Below the pieces are notes generated by a model. The model made no database searches and was not told the origin of the DNA. It was given only the letters and a program-made list of their open reading frames with translations. From positions 61,115-125,114 of the forward strand of contig NZ_FNYS01000011.1 in the NCBI RefSeq assembly GCF_900109075.1: DNA of 64,000 nucleotides. Reading direction: 5' to 3'. The translations under genes were made by a program, and so were the position numbers. Of the stretch, positions 26,521-35,183 are shown in pieces (the first letter of the stretch is position 1; every line of letters starts with the position of its first letter). The DNA comes from Myroides marinus (GTDB lineage Bacteria > Bacteroidota > Bacteroidia > Flavobacteriales > Flavobacteriaceae).

Positions 26521-27702
26521 ATGGCAAAAAAAGGTTTTTTATCTATATTTAAAGAAGAGTGTTATAGGATATTCTCTTCACCAAGACTATTGGTCTTGAT
26601 GATAGGAGTACCTGTTATGCTATTCTACTTCTATTTTTCATTGTTAAGTCAGGGAGTTTCTAGAGATTTACCTGTTACTCTGTTGGATCTAGATAAAAGT
26701 AAATTATCACGTCAGCTAGGTCGAATGATAGATGCCACTTCGAGTATGGATATTGCGTACGAAGTGAGTGATGAATTAGAAGGACAAAAGACTATTAGAA
26801 GAGGAGATTCTTTTGCGTTAATTATTATTCCTAAAGATTTTCAAAAGAATATACAGAAGAGTGTTTATACTAATGTGTTATGTTATTATAACGGACAGTA
26901 TTTATTACCAGCTGGTTTAATACAGAGAGACTTTCAGATGGCAGCAGGAAGCTTTGCTGCTGGGGCTAAAATTATGAATTTACAACAGAGTGGACTTATG
27001 GCAGATCAAGCTGTTGCTACTGTTGTTCCTACAGGTACTAATAGTCATGTACTGTATAATCCTTATACGAGTTATGGTTATTATCTAAATGTAGCATTTA
27101 TGCCTATGTCTTTTCAGATTATTATTATGGTAATTTCTATCTATGCTTTTGGTTCTGTGCTGAAGTATAATAGAGGAAAGGAATTATTAGAACAGAGTGA
27201 TGATAGGATATTTGTAGCTATTATAGCTAGGATACTACCTTATACACTTGTGTTCTGTCTGTTAGGATTATTAATGAATTCACTGTTGTATTATAAGATA
27301 GGTGTACCTTTTAGAGGTAATTTCTTTGTGGTAAACTTATTTTTCTGCTCATTCGTAGTTGTTAGTCAGAGTATGGCATTCTTTATGGCATCTATTATGT
27401 CTAGTATGCGTACTGCTCTAACTATAGGAGGTTCATATTCTGCATTAGCATTTTCGTTTGCTGGGTATACTTTCCCTCCAGAAGGAATGAGTGCATTTAC
27501 AAGAGGATTGAATTATATTTTCCCATTCCATTCATATATGCGATTTACGGTTGACTATGCGATTAGAGGGATCCAGTACAATAGTATACAACAGAATTAT
27601 ATAATCACAATGGCTGTATTCGTATGCCTTGGTGCATTGTGTATTCCGTTGTATTATAAAAAGTTGAAGAAAGGAGGTTATAATGTTGAGAAACTTGATT
27701 AG
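26521..27702 (+). CDS. ABC-2 type permease, YhhJ/YbhS-like (first of two)
   Basis: 393 residues: one N-terminal helix (about 22-42), a large periplasmic domain (about 43-180) and five helices at the C-terminus. This is the layout of YbhS/YbhR/YhhJ permeases. The periplasmic domain has LDLDKSKLSRQLGRMIDAT, shared with the next gene (VDNDQAKLGQQVGRMIDAT). No ATPase domain is present. It probably forms a heterodimer with the next product. Confidence 0.88.
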   Translation: MAKKGFLSIFKEECYRIFSSPRLLVLMIGVPVMLFYFYFSLLSQGVSRDLPVTLLDLDKSKLSRQLGRMIDATSSMDIAYEVSDELEGQKTIRRGDSFALIIIPKDFQKNIQKSVYTNVLCYYNGQYLLPAGLIQRDFQMAAGSFAAGAKIMNLQQSGLMADQAVATVVPTGTNSHVLYNPYTSYGYYLNVAFMPMSFQIIIMVISIYAFGSVLKYNRGKELLEQSDDRIFVAIIARILPYTLVFCLLGLLMNSLLYYKIGVPFRGNFFVVNLFFCSFVVVSQSMAFFMASIMSSMRTALTIGGSYSALAFSFAGYTFPPEGMSAFTRGLNYIFPFHSYMRFTVDYAIRGIQYNSIQQNYIITMAVFVCLGALCIPLYYKKLKKGGYNVEKLD

Positions 27703-28873
27703 TAATTTAGCTTTAATAATAGAGGCTTGTAAACGAGAGTTTAAACTTATATTCTCTGACTCGGCAGTGGTAATGTCTTATATGTTATCTGTGATGCTAG
27801 TTGGGTTCTTCTACTCTTATGTGTATTCACATGAGACATTTGATGATTTACCTATAGCAATCGTAGATAATGACCAAGCAAAATTAGGGCAACAGGTAGG
27901 AAGAATGATAGATGCTACACATCAGTTAAAGGTAGTATATAAGACTTCTGACTTTGATGCGGCTAAAGAAATATATGACAAAGGTGATATCCGTGGTATA
28001 ATAACTATACCTAAGGACTTTACTAAAGATATGCAAAAAGGTAAGGTACCTTCTATATCAGTGTATGCTGATGCTTCTTATATGCTCTATTATAAGCAGA
28101 CGATAGGTGCAGTGATGGTATCTATGGGAACATTTAATGCACAAGTGGAGGTAAATAAAGCTATGGCTAATAGTACTCCTATGGATCAAGCTGTAGCCAC
28201 AAGAAGACCTTTTAATGTAACGGCTGTTCCGCTGTATAATATAAACGTAGGATATGCTACGTTCTTAATGCCTGTAGTATTTATCATAGCATTACAGACT
28301 CTGCAGCTAACAGCTATGGGAATTATGGGGGGGACACTTAGAGAAAGTGGCCGTTTTGCTCAGGTATTTGCGTATGCAGAAAAGAGACGATTTGGAAATG
28401 TCTTCTTGACATTTGGTAGAAGTCTTGCTTACTTAGTTATTTCGATGGTATTACTTCTTATAGAAGTACTAATAGTATTACATGTGTATAACTTGCCTCA
28501 AAGAGGTAAACTAATTGAAATTATCGTATTTCTAATACCAGTAATACTAGCTATAACATTCTTAGGAATGGGGTTAGTGAACTTCTTTAAAAGAAGAGAA
28601 GATGCTATTATGAGTGTAACTGTGTTTTCGATACCCGCTTTAATGATAAGTGGTACATCGTGGCCTACAATTGCTTTTCCGGCGTGGATAGAAAATATAT
28701 CTGTATTAGCACCTAGTACATTAGGAGTGAAGGGATTTGTCTCGTTAACTCAGTTTGGAGCATCACTATCAGAAATTAATGATGTCTTTATAAAAATGTG
28801 GGGGCTTTGTATTTTTTATTTTATATTTGCAGTCTGGACCAACAGAAGATTCAGAAGAGAAGAAAACAAATAA
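27683..28873 (+). CDS. ABC-2 type permease, YhhJ/YbhR-like (second of two)
   Basis: 396 residues, paralogous to the preceding permease with the same one-plus-five helix layout. Its start overlaps the previous gene by 20 bases, and a strong Shine-Dalgarno-like AAAGGAGG sits just before the ATG, suggesting translational coupling. The ATPase that usually powers such permeases (as YbhF does for YbhR/YbhS) is not encoded nearby. A terminator closes the operon. Confidence 0.88.
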   Translation: MLRNLISNLALIIEACKREFKLIFSDSAVVMSYMLSVMLVGFFYSYVYSHETFDDLPIAIVDNDQAKLGQQVGRMIDATHQLKVVYKTSDFDAAKEIYDKGDIRGIITIPKDFTKDMQKGKVPSISVYADASYMLYYKQTIGAVMVSMGTFNAQVEVNKAMANSTPMDQAVATRRPFNVTAVPLYNINVGYATFLMPVVFIIALQTLQLTAMGIMGGTLRESGRFAQVFAYAEKRRFGNVFLTFGRSLAYLVISMVLLLIEVLIVLHVYNLPQRGKLIEIIVFLIPVILAITFLGMGLVNFFKRREDAIMSVTVFSIPALMISGTSWPTIAFPAWIENISVLAPSTLGVKGFVSLTQFGASLSEINDVFIKMWGLCIFYFIFAVWTNRRFRREENK

Positions 28874-28899
28874 TTCAATATAGCTTTAGAGCTTAAACG

Positions 28900-28936
28900 A
28901 AAAAGCAGAAGTAATTTTACTTCTGCTTTTTTATTT
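28900..28936 (+). terminator. Terminator of the efflux operon
   Basis: A 15-bp stem, AAAAAGCAGAAGTAA with its complement, very short loop and T-run; also usable by the convergent gene. Confidence 0.9.
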
Positions 28937-28952
28937 AGTATTATCAGCTTTA

Positions 28953-29648
28953 TTAGTATTTTAAGTTAGGGTATTGCTCTATTAATTTTTCTTTAAAGCT
29001 TATTCCCATTACTCTACATTTACCTAAAATATCAACTATCGATGATGATGCATCTGATAAAGGAATACCTTGTGTGCCTTTAGTTATGCGGTCAAATAAG
29101 ATAATTTCTACATTCTTACCATCGCTCTCATAGATTAGTTTTTTAGAAACTTTATCTCCAACAGTTGATTGTATTCTAGAGGTTTTATCAACTGCACTTA
29201 AATCTGTGATTTTAGCACGCTGTAGTTGTCCTCTAGTTAGAGTGAATAAGCTAGAAAGTTCTCCTTCTTGAAAAAATACATAATGTAGATCCTCCCCTGT
29301 AAGAACTAAATAGGCTGCATTATCTGCTTGTGTATATGTAGCACGTACTCCTATTAAACTGTACCCAATTACTTTTAATCCTGTTATTAATGTGCTTTTT
29401 GTTTTAGCAGTTAAGTTTGTTAAGTAAGCACATTCTGTAAAAGCATCAATTGTTTGATTAGGGAATTTATTGTTTAAAGGACTGAAAATTCGTTGAAGCA
29501 ATTCTGCTTTAAATTCTTCGCTTTTAGCTACCATTTCAGGTGTTTCATAATTCTTTGTAGTTTTTTTCTGTTTATTACGGATATAGAACATATAACCGTA
29601 TGAACCACCAAATACCACTACAATGAAAATAATTAAAATTGGATCCAT
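28953..29648 (-). CDS. Hypothetical membrane-anchored protein
   Basis: 231 residues. One N-terminal membrane helix (about 3-20) is followed by basic residues RNKQKK, so the rest is probably cytoplasmic. Residues 85-225 look like a compact alpha/beta domain with no motif I recognise. The downstream text VEIILFDRITKGTQGIPLS is not diagnostic. No function is assigned. It stands alone between two terminator-bounded units. Confidence 0.7.
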   Translation of the reverse strand: MDPILIIFIVVVFGGSYGYMFYIRNKQKKTTKNYETPEMVAKSEEFKAELLQRIFSPLNNKFPNQTIDAFTECAYLTNLTAKTKSTLITGLKVIGYSLIGVRATYTQADNAAYLVLTGEDLHYVFFQEGELSSLFTLTRGQLQRAKITDLSAVDKTSRIQSTVGDKVSKKLIYESDGKNVEIILFDRITKGTQGIPLSDASSSIVDILGKCRVMGISFKEKLIEQYPNLKY

Positions 29649-29758
29649 CTTTTAATACTTTAGTTTTTATTAATGTTTTAATTGTTAAAATTAACTAAAA
29701 AGTATTTTATTTAATGGTGTTTTTAGTGTTTTGTATTGATTATTTTTAATTAATTATA

Positions 29759-30598
29759 TTAGTTTTTGATAGATAGTTTGTAAATACCTGATTTGTTAGT
29801 ATCGTTATCAGGATCTTCACATAATAAGAATTCTAAGTTCTTTCCTTCTTGACTGTATAGAGTAAGCCCTTCGAATTTATGTGTTTCACTTACTGTAATT
29901 GTTTTTTCTACTTTTAGTTTATCTAGATTTATACGGCCTAGTATAGTTCCTTTTATTTCACCATCTGCGTAAGTAGAGTTACTGTCTTCGGCAGCTGCTA
30001 AGAAGTATATCTTATCTTCTACTTTTATTGCATCAGTAAAGCTAGTCTGTACTTTGTTTAATTTAGGAAGCTTTATAGGTGTATAAGTAAGTTGAAAGTC
30101 GTTAAGGATGTTATTACCTTTAACTACAAATATACCATTGGCTTTCTTAGGACCATTACCTCTATTAAAGAAGTACCAAAGTTCGTTGTCATAAATAACG
30201 CCTTCTATATTAAAATCTTCGTCTGATAGATTAGCAAAGCTTTTCATAGAAGCATATAGTATGTCTAATTCATTCTCTGATATTACTTCGTTCGTAAGTT
30301 TGTTTACTTCTACTAGTTTTATGCGGTTAGGTTTAGATCCAGAGCCAAAGATGTAGTAATTCACACCATCTGTAGTGATAGCTTCATAATCTGGCTTAGC
30401 TGCTTTATATATATTGTCTTCACCAATATTATCAAGTGATAAAGGTGTTTTATATAGATGTTGTTGTTCTATGTTATAGTGATAGAAGTTGGTAGAGTTG
30501 TCTGATATTAGATGAATTTGGTTATCGTCATATACTAGACCTGAGGCAGCTCCAATACCTAATAATTGGAAAAGAAGTTCTAATGCAATTTGTTTCAT
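29759..30598 (-). CDS. Predicted beta-propeller protein, possibly DUF6929 family
   Basis: 279 residues. The start MKQIALELLFQLLGIGAASG resembles Bacteroidota proteins grouped as DUF6929, though I make that link from memory. Repeated strand patterns such as SGLVYDDNQIHLISDN, DGVNYYIFGSG, YDNELWYFFNRGNG and VEDKIYFLAAAED suggest propeller blades. A clear signal peptide is not evident. Role unknown. Confidence 0.65.
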   Translation of the reverse strand: MKQIALELLFQLLGIGAASGLVYDDNQIHLISDNSTNFYHYNIEQQHLYKTPLSLDNIGEDNIYKAAKPDYEAITTDGVNYYIFGSGSKPNRIKLVEVNKLTNEVISENELDILYASMKSFANLSDEDFNIEGVIYDNELWYFFNRGNGPKKANGIFVVKGNNILNDFQLTYTPIKLPKLNKVQTSFTDAIKVEDKIYFLAAAEDSNSTYADGEIKGTILGRINLDKLKVEKTITVSETHKFEGLTLYSQEGKNLEFLLCEDPDNDTNKSGIYKLSIKN

Positions 30599-30670
30599 GA
30601 ATAAATGTTTGTTTTAATGCAGAGCAAGTTTAGAAATAAAGTAGTAATTTAAGGTTTTAATTTTGATAGA

Positions 30671-31549
30671 ATGAATTTAGAAGAAAAATATAGAATAGAC
30701 AATAGCAATGTTGATTTAGAACAATTGTCTACCATACCTGATTTAAATTTTTCGTTGACTAAAGCTTTTCGCAAAGTTGATAAGTTGAGTCGTAACCTTG
30801 GGAAGTTTCAGGATGTGATGTATGCACATAATAGGTATAGTGTACTAATTTGTATTCAAGGAATGGATACTGCAGGTAAAGATAGCCTTATCCGAGAGGT
30901 GTTTAAGTCATTTAATGCTAGGGGAGTGGTAGTGCAGAGCTTTAAGAAACCAACTTCGTATGAATTAGAACATGATTATCTGTGGAGACATTATGTAACT
31001 TTACCTGAGCGTGGTAAGTTCACAGTATTTAATAGAAGCCATTATGAGAATGTATTAATCTCGCGTGTACACTCTCAAGTAGTACTAAATGAAATGATAC
31101 CAGGTATTCAAAAAGCTGAAGATATAACAGATGAGTTCTGGGAAAAAAGATATGAGGAGATTAATAACTTTGAGAAGCATATTGCAAACAATGGGGTTAT
31201 TGTCTTAAAGTTCTTTTTACACTTAAGCAAGAAGGAACAAAAGAAGAGAATATTGCGTCGCTTAGAAAAAGAAAAGCACAATTGGAAGTTTGAACCTAGC
31301 GATATAAAAGAAAGAGAGTATTGGGATGATTATCAGAAGTATTATCAAGAAGCTATCAGTAAGACTTCTACTTCTGAGTGCCCGTGGTATGTCATACCAG
31401 CAGATGATAAGGCATATTGTAGATTTGCCTTTGCTAAGATTCTAGAAGAGGTGTTTAGTAAATATGACGATATCAAATTACCTAAATTGGCTCCTGAGAT
31501 CAAGAAGGATTTAGATGTGTATATGGAGAAGCTTAAAAATGAAGAGTAA
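30671..31549 (+). CDS. PPK2 family polyphosphate:nucleotide phosphotransferase
   Basis: 292 residues of the P-loop kinase-like PPK2 family. Walker A is GMDTAGKDS (64-72); the lid and Walker B regions include KPTSYELEHDYLWRHY and FNRSHYENVLISRVH. PPK2 enzymes transfer phosphate between polyphosphate and nucleoside mono- or diphosphates. The single-domain length fits the smaller AMP/ADP-phosphorylating classes; the subclass is not resolved. Cytosolic and monocistronic. Confidence 0.92.
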   Translation: MNLEEKYRIDNSNVDLEQLSTIPDLNFSLTKAFRKVDKLSRNLGKFQDVMYAHNRYSVLICIQGMDTAGKDSLIREVFKSFNARGVVVQSFKKPTSYELEHDYLWRHYVTLPERGKFTVFNRSHYENVLISRVHSQVVLNEMIPGIQKAEDITDEFWEKRYEEINNFEKHIANNGVIVLKFFLHLSKKEQKKRILRRLEKEKHNWKFEPSDIKEREYWDDYQKYYQEAISKTSTSECPWYVIPADDKAYCRFAFAKILEEVFSKYDDIKLPKLAPEIKKDLDVYMEKLKNEE

Positions 31550-31557
31550 TAGAAAAT

Positions 31558-31595
31558 AAAGAAGCCAATTCTAAGGTATAGGATTGGCTTCTTTT
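31558..31595. terminator. Terminator between convergent PPK2 and outer-membrane protein genes
   Basis: A 12-bp stem (31558-31569 with 31584-31595), with extra inner pairs, flanked by A and T runs. Confidence 0.85.
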
Positions 31596-31609
31596 ATTCA
31601 GTTATGATC

Positions 31610-32131
31610 TTATTTCTTCTTGCTTTTCTTTTTTAAAGAGAATCCGTAGGCTACTCGGATAGCAAGTTGGTCTGTGTTATAATCATTAAAGTTCTCGTAG
31701 CGAAGACTTACATCTACGTAACGATTAGCATATCCTATAGCAGGTGACCAAATAAAAGTATTTCCCATACCTTCATGTGTACCAAAACCAGCTCCTAATT
31801 CACCCATAGCATAGATGTTTTTGTTTAAGAACTGTTTAAATCCTGCTTTTACAGGTACTAACCCTAAGTCTCCATCGCTATCAAATAAATGAGTATAACC
31901 AGAGGTAAGTGTTAAGGATGTTTTTTGGCTAAAATCGTATTGAATCCTAGCATCCACTCCTAGAGCTCCGTCATATTCAGAGTCTAAAGGCAATCCGCCA
32001 TTTAACCCAAAACCTACTCTAAAACCTTTTGGGTAATAGGGTTTGTCTTTTTTCTGTGCTGTAGCAGGTAATGTCGCTAATAGCACAATAGCCATGAAAG
32101 CTAATGATACTTTCTTTGTGAGTTTGAACAT
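31610..32131 (-). CDS. Outer-membrane beta-barrel protein
   Basis: 173 residues with a signal peptide ending near LPATAQ (about residue 25). Alternating strands such as GFRVGFGLNGGLPLD, ARIQYDFSQKTSLTLTSGYTHLF and RYVDVSLRYENFN suggest a small eight-stranded barrel. A Lys-rich tail, KKKSKKK, follows the last strand. Function unknown. Confidence 0.8.
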   Translation of the reverse strand: MFKLTKKVSLAFMAIVLLATLPATAQKKDKPYYPKGFRVGFGLNGGLPLDSEYDGALGVDARIQYDFSQKTSLTLTSGYTHLFDSDGDLGLVPVKAGFKQFLNKNIYAMGELGAGFGTHEGMGNTFIWSPAIGYANRYVDVSLRYENFNDYNTDQLAIRVAYGFSLKKKSKKK

Positions 32132-32246
32132 GAGTTTTGTGTTTTTATTTGTTGTTGTATAAAAATACCTTGCAATAAACTTGCCGTTTGAGAATTTGTT
32201 TTTGTTGATTCGTGTAATAAGAGAAGTTAGTTTAATCTACAGTCTG

Positions 32247-32254
32247 TATATTTG
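32247..32254 (+). promoter_or_regulatory. -7 box of the MATE gene
   Basis: TATATTTG lies 16 bases before the start codon. Confidence 0.65.
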
Positions 32255-32270
32255 CACAAAATTTTAATAA

Positions 32271-33644
32271 ATGAATTTATCTGTATATTATAAAGAATTC
32301 GGGTATAACATACGGTTAGCTTATCCCATTATATTAGCAATGTTAGGTCACACTGTTGTTGGGGTGATTGATAATATAATGGTTGGAAAAATCGGAGCGA
32401 CAGAGTTGGCAGCAGCTTCCTTAGCTAATAGTTTTGTATTTATAGCTATTTCCTTAGGTGTCGGATTTTCAACAGCTTTAACACCTTTAGTAGCACATAG
32501 TGATGCAGAGAAAGATACAGCTGAAGGTCGTAAGATATTTGTAAATGGATTAGTGTTATGTACAACGTTAGGGGTAATCTTATTCTCAATAATATTCTTT
32601 GCAAAGCCTTTATTAATGCATATGGGACAACCTGAAGACGTAACTCTTTTGGCTAAACCGTTCTTAGATATTGTAGCTTTATCACTGATACCACTAGTAA
32701 TGTATCAAGCATATAAGCAGTTTGCTGATGGTAAATCACAAACTAAAAATTCTATGTATGCGACGATAATAGCTAATGTTACTAATATTGTATTCAATTA
32801 TCTATTGATATATGGTGTGTGGATTTTCCCCGAAATGGGTATGCTAGGGGCAGCTTATGGAACACTTATTTCTCGTATTGTGATGATTATTTATATGCAC
32901 TATGCCCTTAGAAGACAGGAGATGTTTAAACCTTTCTTATTAAATATAAATTTTAGTGAGGTTAAGAAAGAGATGTTATCTAAGATCACAAAAATTGGTG
33001 TTCCATCTGGAATGATGAGTTTCTTTGAAGTAGCTTTATTTGTTGGTGCAGTATGGTTGTCAGGAATGATAGGTACAGAAGCTCAAGCAGCTAATCAGAT
33101 AGCATTAAGTATGTCTTCGATGACCTTTATGTTTGCGAGTGGATTAAGTGTCGCAGCGATGATTAGAGTTGGTAATCAAAGAGGATTAAAGGATTATGTG
33201 AAGCTTAGAGTAGTAGCACGTTCTATTATTTTGATGGCAATCTTGATTTATACAGGTTTTGCTATTCTATTTGTCTTGTTCCACAATTATATTCCAATGT
33301 TGTTTTTAGATAATAATAGCATTGAAAGTGCTGTAATGAACCAAGAAGTGATTAAATTAGCAGGCCAGTTGTTATTAGTAGCAGCTGTGTTCCAAATATC
33401 AGATTGTATTCAAGTAGTTACATTGGGAGCACTTAGAGGTCTTCAAGACGTTAATATGCCTATGATTATTACTTTTATATCGTATTGGATTATAGGTTTC
33501 CCTGTATCTATATACTTGGGGTTATATACTAACGTCGGAGCAGCAGGAATCTGGATAGGATTATTGGCAGGATTAACGACAGCAGCTGTATGCTTATATT
33601 GGCGTTTTCACGTGCTGTCAAACAGATTAATAAATAATAATTAG
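32271..33644 (+). CDS. MATE family efflux transporter (first of two in window)
   Basis: 457 residues and twelve predicted helices in two six-helix bundles. Helix 1 carries AYPIILAMLGHTVVGVIDNIMVG with the family Asp, and helix 7 carries KIGVPSGMMSFFEVALF. It uses a Na+ or proton gradient to export cationic drugs or metabolites. It is not closely similar to the MATE at 61850-63265. The next gene begins seven bases after its stop and is probably co-transcribed. Confidence 0.93.
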   Translation: MNLSVYYKEFGYNIRLAYPIILAMLGHTVVGVIDNIMVGKIGATELAAASLANSFVFIAISLGVGFSTALTPLVAHSDAEKDTAEGRKIFVNGLVLCTTLGVILFSIIFFAKPLLMHMGQPEDVTLLAKPFLDIVALSLIPLVMYQAYKQFADGKSQTKNSMYATIIANVTNIVFNYLLIYGVWIFPEMGMLGAAYGTLISRIVMIIYMHYALRRQEMFKPFLLNINFSEVKKEMLSKITKIGVPSGMMSFFEVALFVGAVWLSGMIGTEAQAANQIALSMSSMTFMFASGLSVAAMIRVGNQRGLKDYVKLRVVARSIILMAILIYTGFAILFVLFHNYIPMLFLDNNSIESAVMNQEVIKLAGQLLLVAAVFQISDCIQVVTLGALRGLQDVNMPMIITFISYWIIGFPVSIYLGLYTNVGAAGIWIGLLAGLTTAAVCLYWRFHVLSNRLINNN

Positions 33645-33651
33645 AAATAAT

Positions 33652-33903
33652 ATGGAATTACCAAAGTTCGTACTAGCAGATAATACAGAGTATCCAGAGG
33701 ATATCTTTATTATACATTTAGAGTTTCCTAGATTTATCATCAACTTAAACACTGATGAGGTTGAGTTCTTAGAAACAATTGAAGAGTCTGAAGAGGAAGA
33801 AATAGAAGCAGAAATGGAAGGACTTATCGTTAAAGCAGGAGCGTTTTACGAGAGAGAAATGGAGCGCTATGTAGATGACGAAGAATTAGACGAAGAAGAC
33901 TAA
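33652..33903 (+). CDS. Small acidic conserved protein
   Basis: 83 residues, strongly acidic, with runs such as ESEEEEIEAE and DDEELDEED. The N-terminal half, PKFVLADNTEYPEDIFIIHL, looks folded; the C-terminal half is probably helical. I recognise no named family. Its position seven bases after the MATE gene suggests co-transcription but not necessarily shared function. Confidence 0.75.
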   Translation: MELPKFVLADNTEYPEDIFIIHLEFPRFIINLNTDEVEFLETIEESEEEEIEAEMEGLIVKAGAFYEREMERYVDDEELDEED

Positions 33904-33945
33904 TATTTGATTATTCAAAAAGCAGATAACTTTCAATAGAATATT

Positions 33946-35046
33946 CTACTTAGAGTTATCTGTATTAAAATAAATATTTAATATTTTATGAGCAGCTGCA
34001 AAAGGTGATAACTCACTATTTTGCACTGCTTTTTTGTTTTCTGTAAGCATAGTTTTTACTTCTGGATGATTGTAGAAGTTCATTAATATATTCTCATTGA
34101 TCGTTTCTAGCATCCAGTATTGGTTCTGTTCTTTGCGTCTGCTGTCAAAGTAACCATTCTCTTTAGTCAATGTTGTGTATTGCGTGATGATATCCCAGAT
34201 TTCACTTATCCCAGTATTTTCTATAGCACTACAAGTACTAACTTTAGGTGTCCAATCAGAAGGTTTTTTAGGAAATAGGTGTAAGGCTCTATTATAATCT
34301 AGTTTAGCCATATGGGCTTTCTTAATATTTTCTCCATCTGCTTTATTGATGATAACAGCATCTGCCATTTCCATAATACCTCTTTTGATGCCTTGTAGTT
34401 CATCACCAGCCCCAGCAAGGTTTAGCAATAGGAAGAAATCAACCATACTCTGTACAGCAGTTTCGCTCTGACCTACACCTACAGTCTCAACTAGTATAGT
34501 GTCAAAACCACAAGCTTCACAAAGAATAATACTTTCTCTTGTTTTTCTAGCTACACCACCTAGACTATCACCTGAAGCAGAGGGGCGAATAAAAGCATTT
34601 TCTTCACGTACTAATTCTTCCATACGAGTCTTATCACCTAGAATACTTCCTTTAGTAATACTACTACTTGGGTCAATAGCAAGCACAGCTACTTTCTTAC
34701 CTAGTGATGTTAGGAGTTTACCGAAGGCTTCTATAAATGTACTTTTACCAACACCAGGAACACCTGTAATACCTATACGTACAGACTTATTAGCATACGG
34801 AAGACATCCCTGTACAATCTCTTCAGCTTGTGCGTGATGAAGCGGGTTTAAACTCTCAATCAATGTTATACCTTGGCTAAGAGCTACTTTATCATTCTCT
34901 ATAATTCTTTGTATGATTTCTTTGGTAGAAACCTTTTGTCTACGTCTTTCTTGAAACTTAGCAATAGCATTTTTATCAGTAGTATTAGGTTGTTCTATAC
35001 CTTCGTTTTCAGTTAACGCTGATTTATTGTGATTATGCTGTGACAT
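33946..35046 (-). CDS. meaB: Methylmalonyl-CoA mutase-associated GTPase MeaB
   Basis: G3E-family GTPase that loads and protects the B12 cofactor of methylmalonyl-CoA mutase. I choose the start MSQHNHNKSA (366 residues), since an upstream in-frame ATG at 35106 adds an unusual hydrophobic stretch. Walker A is GVPGVGKST (95-103); VETVGVGQSE and INKADG are further GTPase motifs. Its presence implies a B12-dependent mutase elsewhere in the genome. A 9-bp inverted repeat (33923-33931 with 33954-33962) spans its stop codon. Confidence 0.95.
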   Translation of the reverse strand: MSQHNHNKSALTENEGIEQPNTTDKNAIAKFQERRRQKVSTKEIIQRIIENDKVALSQGITLIESLNPLHHAQAEEIVQGCLPYANKSVRIGITGVPGVGKSTFIEAFGKLLTSLGKKVAVLAIDPSSSITKGSILGDKTRMEELVREENAFIRPSASGDSLGGVARKTRESIILCEACGFDTILVETVGVGQSETAVQSMVDFFLLLNLAGAGDELQGIKRGIMEMADAVIINKADGENIKKAHMAKLDYNRALHLFPKKPSDWTPKVSTCSAIENTGISEIWDIITQYTTLTKENGYFDSRRKEQNQYWMLETINENILMNFYNHPEVKTMLTENKKAVQNSELSPFAAAHKILNIYFNTDNSK

Positions 35047-35153
35047 ATCTAAAAATCTAAATAGTTGTTGGGAATGATAAAAGGTAAAAGTACTAAAAAT
35101 AGGCATATTTCGAAATTTATTTGAATGGTTAGGAGTTTATCTACTCAACCTCT

Positions 35154-35161
35154 TATATTTG
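35154..35161 (+). promoter_or_regulatory. -7 box of the Fsr-like MFS gene
   Basis: TATATTTG lies 22 bases before the start codon. Confidence 0.6.
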
Positions 35162-35183
35162 GGCTTAACAATAAATAACCCTA

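Noticed and set aside
35047..35106. N-terminal extension of MeaB
   Set aside because: The extra 20 residues are hydrophobic, unlike the family; the start at 35046 gives a normal N-terminus.
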